Under the pieces are notes generated by a model. The model searched no databases. It saw only the letters and a program-made list of their open reading frames with translations, and was not told the origin of the DNA. This document shows, in pieces, positions 34,439-41,468 of a stretch of 41,468 bases of DNA; the first letter of the stretch is position 1; every line of letters starts with the position of its first letter. Position numbers and translations under genes: made by a program. This DNA comes from an uncultured Aquimarina sp. (lineage in GTDB: Bacteria; Bacteroidota; Bacteroidia; Flavobacteriales; Flavobacteriaceae): NCBI GenBank assembly GCA_947489195.1, contig CANLCT010000040.1:1-41468 (forward strand), given 5' to 3'.

Positions 34439-35032
34439 TTACCAAGAATACCCAATAACAAAATTTACGTTGATATTTAAATCATTGAAATTCCCTCCGT
34501 CAAGTATACCCGTAGTAGTTCTATAATCTACACCCCCTCCTACTTCTGTAGTAAAGCCTTTTAAAGCTTTTTTAAATATCCATTGATAGCCCGTTTTAAC
34601 AGCACCTCCAACCCTAAGACGTTCAAAGTCTGTGATTTGACCTGTATTTTTGTGTCTTAATTTATCATATCTATATTGCGTAAGTAGTCCGCCACTTACA
34701 AACCAACCTTCGAGTGCTTTTTTTCGTTTAGATAAGTAATATCTTAATTCTGCATCAAAAAACAGATTATAACTTCTTTCTGACACACTATTTACAAAAT
34801 TTTGTTTCCTAAACCCTTGAAATAGCTCAAAATCTAGTGACATTTTAGGGCTAATTACACGTTCATATCCTATAAGAATTCCTCCAAATAATGCATCTAA
34901 AGGGGATACTTTAATAATATGCTTAGGTACTAATTCCAATTCTGGGTTGTCATTATCGCCTCCTATTTTTTGGGCATTTAAAGATATTACAGTCAATAGT
35001 GCTATAAGTGTACTCCATACTGCTTTTTTCAT
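34439..35032 (-). CDS. DUF3575-type outer-membrane beta-barrel protein
   Basis: A 197-residue exported protein (signal peptide M-K-K-A-V-W-S-T to L-N-A-Q). It resembles the small DUF3575 barrel family: P-L-D-A-L-F-G-G-I-L-I-G-Y-E-R-V-I early, many alternating strands, and an aromatic C-terminal residue (W) as in outer-membrane barrels. Function unknown. It stands alone, 130 bp from the sigma remnant. Confidence 0.72.
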   Translation of the reverse strand: MKKAVWSTLIALLTVISLNAQKIGGDNDNPELELVPKHIIKVSPLDALFGGILIGYERVISPKMSLDFELFQGFRKQNFVNSVSERSYNLFFDAELRYYLSKRKKALEGWFVSGGLLTQYRYDKLRHKNTGQITDFERLRVGGAVKTGYQWIFKKALKGFTTEVGGGVDYRTTTGILDGGNFNDLNINVNFVIGYSW

Positions 35033-35437
35033 AATTATGATTTTTATAGTATTGTATTCATTTTTTTACAACCCTAAAACACATAAACCTATAAATACCC
35101 TACTATTTTTTTGTAGTGCATTCTTTTTGCTATTTGTTTTAGAGGCATTAACTAATACAGTGATCATAAAAATTTTAAACTATGAACTAACTATAGATTA
35201 ATCGTATTCTCTTCTTTTTCAGAAAGTATACCATGTAACTATTGGCATTGAATAATGGATTTTTTAATATTTGAAGCACTAATTCTTCTCCTTTTCAATC
35301 ATTTTTTAGTAGGCTTATTTTTTTGAAATCAAATATTTATTTAATCGAAAAGGCTTTTTTAATAAAGTGATATTTTTCTGTTTAATTTAGAATATTTACT
35401 TCTTTTATTATATGTACGTTAAACATCAATATTACTA
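35033..35437. other. Intergenic region with possible 54-codon membrane ORF
   Basis: 400 bp between two leftward genes. A plus-strand frame from ATG 35037 to 35201 would encode a very hydrophobic 54-residue peptide (L-L-F-F-C-S-A-F-F-L-L-F-V), but its longer frame is antisense to the DUF3575 gene and its composition is what AT-rich DNA gives by chance. Nothing else was found. Confidence 0.3.
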
Positions 35438-36487
35438 TTAAATAGATATATTTTTTCTGTATAAAGAAGGTGTTATACCTTCAAATTTTTTAAAAGCACT
35501 ATTAAATGAAGATAAACTATTAAAGCCTGAATCAAATGCAATAGCCGATATGGTAAGCTTTTTATTATCTGAAAGCATTTTTTTTGCTTCTATAATTCTG
35601 TACTTATTTATAAAATCATTAAAATTTTGTTTCGCATATTGGTTAATAACTTCCGAAGTTTTTTGAGTGTTTTTATTTATCAATTTACTAATACTCGACA
35701 GAGAAATATTTGGTTCTAGGTATAATTTATTATCTACAATTAGTTTTGATAGTTGTTCAAATAATTGGGTATCATCATTTTTTTTAAACACATTTGCGTC
35801 AATATCGATTACTTTTAATTGAAAGGCTTTAAAGCTTAAAAAATAGATGACCATTGAGTATATGATTGGACCAGTTATATAGGGAACCGCATCTTCTATT
35901 ATGTTTAAAAAATAGGATATCCATATAACAATAAAACCCATGATCAATAATTTCAACCATGAGATTATTGCCTTTTGAGATTTTGTTTGTTGTTCTTTTG
36001 GGTAGCTTTTTTTGATTCTTTTTAGTACTTGACTGGCAATAAAAATGTAAAAAGCAAAGTGTGAATAAATAAAAAAGAGCAAGCTTGCAAATATAATAAT
36101 GACTTCTTTATTAGTGGTTTCAAACCAATTTTTAGTTACAAATAAACTAGAAAAAAACAGTAAGGTAAATGGTACCAATTCCAAATAAAAATAGTGTGGT
36201 AATTTAAAATCAGGCTGTGTCAATGCGGTTACATACCATCGCAATAAAGGTCCTATTAAAAGAAGAAAAGCCAATCCTGTAAAAATGAATATTGGCTCTA
36301 AATTATTACCAAAATTCAACATCACAGACTTTCCTATTCTTAAAGCCATAAAAACTAAAATTAATGCTAATAGATAATTGCTTAATGTTTTTTTCTTTTT
36401 ATAAAAACATAAGTAAACAGCAAATGCAATTCCATGCAAAAGTCCAGCACTGCTTATAATAATGAGAAATATATCTAATAAATTCAA
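35438..36487 (-). CDS. AraC-family regulator with membrane-spanning sensor
   Basis: A 349-residue protein with six to seven membrane helices in the first 230 residues and a C-terminal AraC-type double helix-turn-helix (about 250-349). Hallmarks of the latter are Y-R-I-I-E-A-K-K-M-L-S, then I-A-F-D-S-G-F-N-S-L-S-S-F-N-S-A-F-K-K and G-I-T-P-S-L-Y-R-K. This layout is common in Bacteroidota. It is the last of a three-gene leftward unit; 23 bp separate it from the 77-residue protein gene, so it may control that unit. Confidence 0.9.
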   Translation of the reverse strand: MNLLDIFLIIISSAGLLHGIAFAVYLCFYKKKKTLSNYLLALILVFMALRIGKSVMLNFGNNLEPIFIFTGLAFLLLIGPLLRWYVTALTQPDFKLPHYFYLELVPFTLLFFSSLFVTKNWFETTNKEVIIIFASLLFFIYSHFAFYIFIASQVLKRIKKSYPKEQQTKSQKAIISWLKLLIMGFIVIWISYFLNIIEDAVPYITGPIIYSMVIYFLSFKAFQLKVIDIDANVFKKNDDTQLFEQLSKLIVDNKLYLEPNISLSSISKLINKNTQKTSEVINQYAKQNFNDFINKYRIIEAKKMLSDNKKLTISAIAFDSGFNSLSSFNSAFKKFEGITPSLYRKNISI

Positions 36488-36510
36488 GTGGTAGTTTTAT
36501 TTAAATGTAA

Positions 36511-36744
36511 CTAAATTTTCTCGTTTTTAGCTTCACATTTTTTTGCAAAAGACACTAAGCCAATCATACTAAAAAACTGTCCTATTTTACCTTTAATAGC
36601 AGCAATAATAGCATGCTTTGCTATTAATACTCTATTCACTGGTTTCTTTTCTTTTATAATTGTTTCAATAAGTTTCTTTGCTTTTTGCTTGCCTTTAGTT
36701 TTATAAACAGATAAAACTTGTATTGCATTTTCTTCATCGGTCAT
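36511..36744 (-). CDS. Small hypothetical protein (77 aa)
   Basis: A 77-residue Lys-rich, helical protein with I-A-K-H-A-I-I-A-A-I-K-G-K-I-G-Q-F-F-S-M-I in the middle and no signal peptide or known motif. It lies between a DJ-1-like gene (23 bp upstream) and the AraC gene (23 bp downstream) in the same direction. Function unknown. Confidence 0.6.
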   Translation of the reverse strand: MTDEENAIQVLSVYKTKGKQKAKKLIETIIKEKKPVNRVLIAKHAIIAAIKGKIGQFFSMIGLVSFAKKCEAKNEKI

Positions 36745-36767
36745 TTGTCTATATTTTGGAGTATAAC

Positions 36768-37616
36768 CTAAAATTGCTTAATCATACTTTTGGCTACTTT
36801 CCATGTTGACCATGGATTTTGACCTGTTATCAAATTCATGTCATGACTAACTTTTTCTAAATACATGGAACCTTCATTAAAATTAGCTCCTTGCTCAATC
36901 ATCTTATCTTGTAAAAGAAAAGGAAAAATAGATTTTGCTTCAGCTATTAATAACAATTCCTCTTTATTAGTAAACCCACTTACATTTTTATTTTTTATAA
37001 AAGGCTGTCCATTTTCTAAGATAACGTTAACTAAAGCTGCTGGGCCATGACAAACTGCTCCGATTACTTTATTAGATTTATCATATTTTTTCAGTATTGA
37101 CTGAATTGTTTTATTGTTTGGAAAATCAAACATCGCTCCTTTGCCTCCTGCAAAAAAAATGCCTAGATAATTTTTTTCAATAACATCTTCAATTTTAATA
37201 CTATGACTTATTTTAAATTGTGCAATAGAATCGTTTAAAAAGGCAAAATCATAAGCCCCCATATCTTCATCATCAATAATAACAGGAGGCTTCCCTCCTT
37301 TTGGACTAGCAATGTCTACATCAAAACCATTTGCTTCAAAAGTATAATAAGCACGTGCTAATTCAGACAATTCATAACCTGTACTTTTATTACTATTACC
37401 CATAATACCTGTACTTGTTACTACAGCTAATATTTTACCCCTTTTGGGGACTACATTTCCAGATAAATATGATAAGTCTTGAACTAAAGTAGCTTTAATT
37501 TTATCATCTCTAGATGGAATTAAGCTCATAAACCAAACCCCAAAAGAAACAACAACAACTATTAGACTAATAATAAAGATACTTACCCATTTAAGGATTC
37601 TATATTTTTTGAACAT
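36768..37616 (-). CDS. Membrane-anchored DJ-1/PfpI-family protein
   Basis: A 282-residue protein with an N-terminal anchor (W-V-S-I-F-I-I-S-L-I-V-V-V-V) and a class I glutamine amidotransferase-like/DJ-1 domain: L-A-V-V-T-S-T near 65, a Glu-rich pocket, G-I-F-F-A-G-G-K-G-A-M near 150 and the nucleophile elbow G-A-V-C-H-G-P-A-A-L near 180. It is closest in plan to Hsp31-type glyoxalase III/deglycase proteins, but anchored outside the cytoplasmic membrane. I take the ATG at 37616; the frame could start from a GTG 39 nt upstream. It heads a three-gene leftward unit. Confidence 0.82.
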   Translation of the reverse strand: MFKKYRILKWVSIFIISLIVVVVSFGVWFMSLIPSRDDKIKATLVQDLSYLSGNVVPKRGKILAVVTSTGIMGNSNKSTGYELSELARAYYTFEANGFDVDIASPKGGKPPVIIDDEDMGAYDFAFLNDSIAQFKISHSIKIEDVIEKNYLGIFFAGGKGAMFDFPNNKTIQSILKKYDKSNKVIGAVCHGPAALVNVILENGQPFIKNKNVSGFTNKEELLLIAEAKSIFPFLLQDKMIEQGANFNEGSMYLEKVSHDMNLITGQNPWSTWKVAKSMIKQF

Positions 37617-38006
37617 ACTTTTATAATTTAATTTTTTGCTAAGTAACAGCAACACAACTATAAAAACTGTTCAAATGATAATTCCGTCAGAGTAAAAAAT
37701 TATTTTGGTAGCAATAAACACATAATCCTATTAATATATCTAATGATTTAAAAAGATAAGATTGATATTTTAAAAGAAAGTCTTTATTTTTTAACAAATT
37801 CCTCCTTCAAAAAGTTAAACCCTCAATTTATAGAACTTCAAATCCAATTCTTTATGCAAAAAAGTAACCTTCCTTTAGATTAAAAATCAACTTTTTATAA
37901 TTGTAATGATATATTTTATTAGCATTGCATAGATTATATTTTTTTTACGAATTATAATTTAGTTATAAAAAATTCACACATTAAATTAGCACCAAATAAA
38001 TATACT
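37617..38006. other. Divergent promoter region
   Basis: 390 bp between the DJ-1 unit and the surface-antigen gene. Very AT-rich, no gene or clear repeat. Candidate promoter sequences are present on both strands but none fits the -33/-7 spacing well enough to call. Confidence 0.5.
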
Positions 38007-39215
38007 ATGAAACGTGTTTCCAGAATTTTTCTGTTAATCAATAAAAAAGAACAATTACGTATTATTAGAGCCTGCTGTCTTCTATTGCCTTCGCTATTAA
38101 TAGCGCAAAATAATGAAACAGATGAGATTGACGAAAAATTCGAAAAGTTTAAAGAACTATTTACCTTTTATCCCAATAAAAGAAAAGTAGCACAAGATTC
38201 TTCGTTGTATTTATCGAAAGTAATTGTAGCACCTGTCGTTAGTTTTTCACCCGAAACTAGTTTAGGCTTAGGTGTTGGATCTAAATATTTATTTAAATTC
38301 AAAGGCAGTGGAGAAGAAACCAGAACTTCAAACATGCCTATTTCACTGAGATATACATTGAATAATCAATTCATCTTTTTTTCGGGTTTTGAAATATTTA
38401 CCAATCAGGAAAAATGGGTAATTGAAGGGAATATTCTTTTTCAAAATTTCCCAAGGCTTTTTTTTGGTATTGGTCGAGATACTCCTGAATCAAACGAAGA
38501 AGTTTATGATTCATTCCAAGCTTTATTTGAACCTATTTTTTTAAAGCAAGTATTTGCAAAGCATTTATTTTTAGGTGGCGGTATTCGTTACAATCGTATT
38601 TTTAATGTTGAAATTGAAAATGATGGACTCTTAGCTCAAACTCGTCCTTTGGGTTTTAATGGCTCTGCATCGGTTGGAGCTGAATTTGCGGCATTATACG
38701 ATAGTAGAAATAATATATTAAATGCCCAAAATGGGGTTTATTTAGAATTTACGCATGGTTTTTATGGTAAAGTTTTAGGAGGAACCCATAAGTTTCAACT
38801 AACCCGTTTTGATTTTAGATATTTTAAAACATTAACTAATGATGCTAAAAATATATTAGCTTTTCAAATGGTGGGGCATTTTTCACATGGTGACATTCCT
38901 TTATCTGAGCTAGCTTTACTTGGTGGTCAAGAAATTATGAGAGGTTATAGAGAAGGGCGTTATGTCGAACGTAACCTACTTGCCGGACAAATTGAATATC
39001 GTAGACAATTTAAAAACTCTAGACTTGGTATGGTAGCCTTTTTAGGAACAGGAGATGTTTCCAGAAATGGTTTTAAACTCAATAATCTAAGACCCAATGC
39101 AGGTGTAGGACTTCGCTTTTTATTAGATAGAACCGAAAACTTAAACATTAGATTAGATTGGGGTGTTGGAGATTCGTCTAATAATGTGTATTTAAATTTA
39201 GCAGAGGCATTTTAA
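38007..39215 (+). CDS. Omp85/BamA-TamA-type surface antigen
   Basis: A 402-residue outer-membrane protein. It has a signal-like stretch (C-C-L-L-L-P-S-L-L-I-A-Q ending near residue 34), no POTRA domains, and a beta-barrel of the bacterial surface antigen (D15) family: D-S-R-N-N-I-L-N-A-Q-N-G-V-Y-L-E-F near 235, L-G-G-Q-E-I-M-R-G-Y-R-E-G-R-Y near 315 (the conserved R-G-Y loop), and a terminal Phe. The lack of POTRA suggests a small transporter or phospholipase-like barrel, not the essential BamA. Monocistronic. Confidence 0.83.
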   Translation: MKRVSRIFLLINKKEQLRIIRACCLLLPSLLIAQNNETDEIDEKFEKFKELFTFYPNKRKVAQDSSLYLSKVIVAPVVSFSPETSLGLGVGSKYLFKFKGSGEETRTSNMPISLRYTLNNQFIFFSGFEIFTNQEKWVIEGNILFQNFPRLFFGIGRDTPESNEEVYDSFQALFEPIFLKQVFAKHLFLGGGIRYNRIFNVEIENDGLLAQTRPLGFNGSASVGAEFAALYDSRNNILNAQNGVYLEFTHGFYGKVLGGTHKFQLTRFDFRYFKTLTNDAKNILAFQMVGHFSHGDIPLSELALLGGQEIMRGYREGRYVERNLLAGQIEYRRQFKNSRLGMVAFLGTGDVSRNGFKLNNLRPNAGVGLRFLLDRTENLNIRLDWGVGDSSNNVYLNLAEAF

Positions 39216-39436
39216 TTTATTTAAGCTGCATTACCCAATAGAAAACAATTTATTGATCAAAATTAATGTGGATTTAATCTTTGCTTTTAAAGTAAATGAT
39301 GTGATAGTATTAAAATAACATTAAAACTACTATAAGAATTGGGAGTAAAATATATAATGACTTAGAAATATATATATAATGATTATATATTATAGCAACA
39401 AGCACAAGAAGAAGCTAAATAGTGTTTTGGGCTAAG

Positions 39437-39570
39437 GGAATATAATATTCCATTTGTGAGGTTGGCCTTTAACACCAAAATATAAAAAAACTAAAAAGTG
39501 TAACGTCTTGTGGCCTATCGAAGAAAGTCACTGACTTTCTGCCCGCATAAACGTTTACATTTAACGTTAC
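39437..39570. repeat. Group of inverted repeats upstream of hydrolase gene
   Basis: A 370-bp spacer (39216-39585) with no gene holds GGAATATAATATTCC, a perfect palindrome at 39437-39451, then GTAACGT (39500-39506) and ACGTTAC (39564-39570) bracketing the perfect hairpin AGAAAGTCACTGACTTTCT (39522-39540). The outer pair, with AACGT/ACGTT and CTTGTGGCC-like flanks, has the same general plan as the boxes at 8607-8697. Confidence 0.5.
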
Positions 39571-39585
39571 CAACTATATCTAAAC

Positions 39586-40314
39586 ATGAAAATAAAAAAC
39601 ACTTTGAAAATACTATTTAAGATTACATCTTTCTTATTTATAATGTTTTTCTGTTTATCCTTTAAAACCTTTGAATTGCCAAATAAAAAAGATTTGGTTT
39701 ATAAAATACTTGCAGGAAAAAATCAGAAAAACGAAAAACTTATAATCCTTTTGCATGGAATGAATAGCAATACTGAAATGTGGAATGATTTCAGTAAAAG
39801 TGTTAATAAAAAAACTTTATTAATTGCTGTGGAAGCTCCGATGGTGACAAAATTAAATTCCTACAGGTGGTTTGATATTAATATCACTAAGAAACCATTT
39901 GTATCTGATATTCATCAAATGACAGAAACAACCGATCGAATTAAAAATTTGATAAACCAATTAAAAACCAAGTATAAAATAACAACAGAAAATACTATCG
40001 TCGCTGGTTTTAGTCAAGGAGCAATACTTTCTTTAAATTTAGTTTTAACAACCCCCAATTTAATTCATGGTATAGGTGTTTTTAGTGGTATGCTACCAGA
40101 CAAAATTGAAACTAGAGCTTTAAAAAAAATTAAAGGCTTTCCTGTTTTTATAACTCATGGGTCTGAAGATAAGGGGATTGAATTAAGTCATGCTAATATG
40201 ACGAAAGAATTTCTAAAAGATAAAGGAGCAAAAGTTAAAATGACTATTGAAAAATCTAGACATGTTGTTACAAGTAAACAGTTTGATGATTTTATAAACT
40301 GGACTAAAAAATAA
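39586..40314 (+). CDS. Exported alpha/beta hydrolase (phospholipase/carboxylesterase type)
   Basis: A 242-residue exported hydrolase. N-terminal signal (about 10-27), oxyanion L-L-H-G-M-N (55-60), nucleophile G-F-S143-Q-G, acid D195 in H-G-S-E-D-K-G and catalytic H226 in R-H-V. The Ser-Gln-Gly elbow is typical of the abhydrolase_2/carboxylesterase YpfH-like group that hydrolyses short esters or lysophospholipids. It stands alone between long AT-rich spacers. Confidence 0.85.
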   Translation: MKIKNTLKILFKITSFLFIMFFCLSFKTFELPNKKDLVYKILAGKNQKNEKLIILLHGMNSNTEMWNDFSKSVNKKTLLIAVEAPMVTKLNSYRWFDINITKKPFVSDIHQMTETTDRIKNLINQLKTKYKITTENTIVAGFSQGAILSLNLVLTTPNLIHGIGVFSGMLPDKIETRALKKIKGFPVFITHGSEDKGIELSHANMTKEFLKDKGAKVKMTIEKSRHVVTSKQFDDFINWTKK

Positions 40315-40659
40315 CTACGAAAATAAATACAGTTTCTAGTTGCACAAGCCTATAATTAAAAAAACAAGCTTTAAAATAAGCAATTCTATAAGGGACGTTA
40401 TTTTATGAAGCAAAGATTAAAGTACTAAAGCTCATTTTTTAAATAAATTATCAAATGGTGCTGTTTTTGCTTCACTTTTTACTTTTTTTTGAATTAATTT
40501 TATGGGCTTTTTGGATTATAAGCTGTTACTAACAAATTCAAACGTTAGTAACAAGCTAAATAAAAATTAGATAATTGCAAATAAGCAGGCAACCATTTGT
40601 GAAATATTTGCGTCTTTATAAATAGAAGTACTCTATCTAAATATAAAGACTACACCACA
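40315..40659. other. Intergenic region with long stem-loop
   Basis: 345 bp. AGCTGTTACTAAC (40521-40533) pairs with GTTAGTAACAAGCT (40544-40557), a 13-bp stem with a single bulged A and a 10-nt loop; no T-run follows, so it is unlikely to be a terminator. Nothing else gene-like. Confidence 0.5.
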
Positions 40660-41073
40660 ATGTTAGAAAACCCAAAAGTAAACATTAAAATCAAGCTTGC
40701 CGCATTGTGGGCTTCTGTAACTTTCTGCTATTTATATGGCGATTACTTTGAGCTATACACACCAGACAAGGTAAATAGCTTACTTACTGGAGAAAATATT
40801 TTAGACAGTCCTACGAAATTACTAACGGCGTCAATCATTTTGGCAATCCCTTCTGTAATGGTGGCTACATCAACCCTACTTAAACCAAAAATAAACCGAA
40901 TTTTAAATATTGCCTTTGGAATCATGTTTACATTAATGATGTTATTTATTGGTGTAAATTCAATGACTAAATGGTCAAGTTTCTATGCTTTTCTGGCATT
41001 TTTAGAAAGTATTATCACTTTTTTAATTGTTTGGTTCGCTTGGAAATGGCCTAAAGAAAATACTATTCAATAA
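40660..41073 (+). CDS. DUF6326-family membrane protein
   Basis: A 137-residue protein with four membrane helices (about 11-28, 52-70, 84-100, 106-128) and the opening N-I-K-I-K-L-A-A-L-W-A-S-V-T-F-C-Y-L-Y-G-D-Y, which I recall as characteristic of DUF6326. Function unknown. The next gene begins 8 bp later, so the two form an operon. Confidence 0.75.
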   Translation: MLENPKVNIKIKLAALWASVTFCYLYGDYFELYTPDKVNSLLTGENILDSPTKLLTASIILAIPSVMVATSTLLKPKINRILNIAFGIMFTLMMLFIGVNSMTKWSSFYAFLAFLESIITFLIVWFAWKWPKENTIQ

Positions 41074-41081
41074 ATAAAGTT

Positions 41082-41414
41082 ATGTCAAAAAATAAAAAAG
41101 CAAGAATTGCAGGTATACTCTACTTGTTACTTATAATTTGTGGGCTTACATACCTTATGTATATTCCTCAACAATTGATTAATTTACAAAATACTACAGA
41201 AACTATAAACAACATAAAAAATCATGAACTATTGTTTAGGTTTGGAATTGTAATGGTAATTTGCTCGTTTCTTGTTTTTATATTGTTACCGTTGGCTCTT
41301 TATTCACTCTTACAAAGTGTTAATAAGTTATATGCGAAATTTATGGTACTCTTTACATTAATAAGTGTGCCAGTTTCTTTTGTTAACATCTTAAATAACG
41401 TGAGTTCGATTTAA
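41082..41414 (+). pseudogene. DUF4386-family membrane protein, apparently truncated
   Basis: A 110-residue chain beginning R-I-A-G-I-L-Y-L-L-L-I-I-C-G, with H-E-L-L-F-R-F-G-I-V-M near 48 and L-A-L-Y-S-L-L near 71, which fits the first half of DUF4386 proteins (usually about 220-240 residues). The frame stops at N-V-S-S-I, where a different, convergent reading frame begins, suggesting the gene was interrupted. It could alternatively be a short family member. Confidence 0.55.
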
Positions 41415-41468
41415 CTTATACCGATATTAGGTAAAAAATCTTGAATTTTAATACCAGGCTTTTTGTCA
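41411..41468 (-). CDS. Possible 3' end of a leftward gene (partial)
   Basis: From the right edge a minus-strand frame reads D-K-K-P-G-I-K-I-Q-D-F-L-P-N-I-G-I-S and stops at 41411-41413, overlapping the stop of the truncated DUF4386 gene. It could be the end of a transposase or other gene inserted there. Only 18 codons are visible, so this is a weak call. Confidence 0.25.
   Translation of the reverse strand, partial: DKKPGIKIQDFLPNIGIS

Overview
The window is AT-rich, roughly 30% GC by eye. It carries many family-level hallmarks of a marine or environmental member of Bacteroidota, most likely Flavobacteriaceae: a TonB-dependent receptor with a carboxypeptidase-regulatory N-domain, a lipoprotein whose mature end begins C-S-S-D-D-D, an AraC regulator with a multi-membrane-span sensor, a LytS/LytTR two-component pair, DUF3575, DUF6326 and DUF4386 proteins, the remains of an ECF sigma/TonB receptor locus, and one TAnnTTTG-type promoter. 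No tRNA, rRNA, CRISPR array or complete insertion sequence was recognised.

Positions 1-16511 form an accessory region in which every gene reads leftward (minus strand). The genes sit in short operons separated by 0.5-1.2 kb spacers built from the same dispersed repeats, always in the same orientation. From left to right the modules are: (i) a 911-aa unknown protein plus an HExxH peptidase; (ii) a ParB-like protein, a PD-(D/E)XK-like nuclease and a cytosine-5 methyltransferase, a probable restriction-modification or defence unit; (iii) a ParD/ParE toxin-antitoxin pair; (iv) a small protein with Cys every 11 residues and a C-terminal Gly-Gly, a papain-like protease, a PLD-family nuclease and an EEP-family nuclease; (v) a 947-aa membrane protein with a DUF922-like HEQYH protease domain and a long YD-like repeat region. 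The spacers contain inverted repeats with integron attC-like layout, but no integrase is seen, so the array is best described as cassette-like.

Positions 16512-24913 hold ordinary chromosomal functions. They are a probable metal (zinc-type) uptake locus (small Cys/His-rich exported protein, TonB receptor, surface lipoprotein) with a candidate palindromic operator, a 5'-nucleotidase split into two overlapping genes, a bestrophin-type channel, and a secreted LolA-like/DUF6503-like protein.

Positions 25208-30606 are the most notable part. A 77-aa putative precursor peptide is followed by a hairpin and then four tightly packed genes: a radical SAM enzyme, a second radical SAM/SPASM enzyme with a long extra C-terminal region, a DUF4213/DUF364-like protein, and a fold-type III PLP (ornithine/diaminopimelate decarboxylase-like) enzyme with changed active-site motifs. 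Two near-identical palindromes, 21 bp apart, lie just upstream. The layout suggests a ribosomally encoded peptide, or peptide-scaffolded small molecule, of a type I cannot match to a known class.

Positions 30801-41468 carry a lipoprotein serine protease, a LytS/LytTR two-component system, a deletion scar joining the start of an ECF sigma factor to the end of a TonB receptor, a DUF3575 barrel protein, a three-gene DJ-1/small protein/AraC operon, an Omp85-type surface antigen, an alpha/beta hydrolase, a DUF6326 membrane protein and an apparently truncated DUF4386 protein at the right edge.
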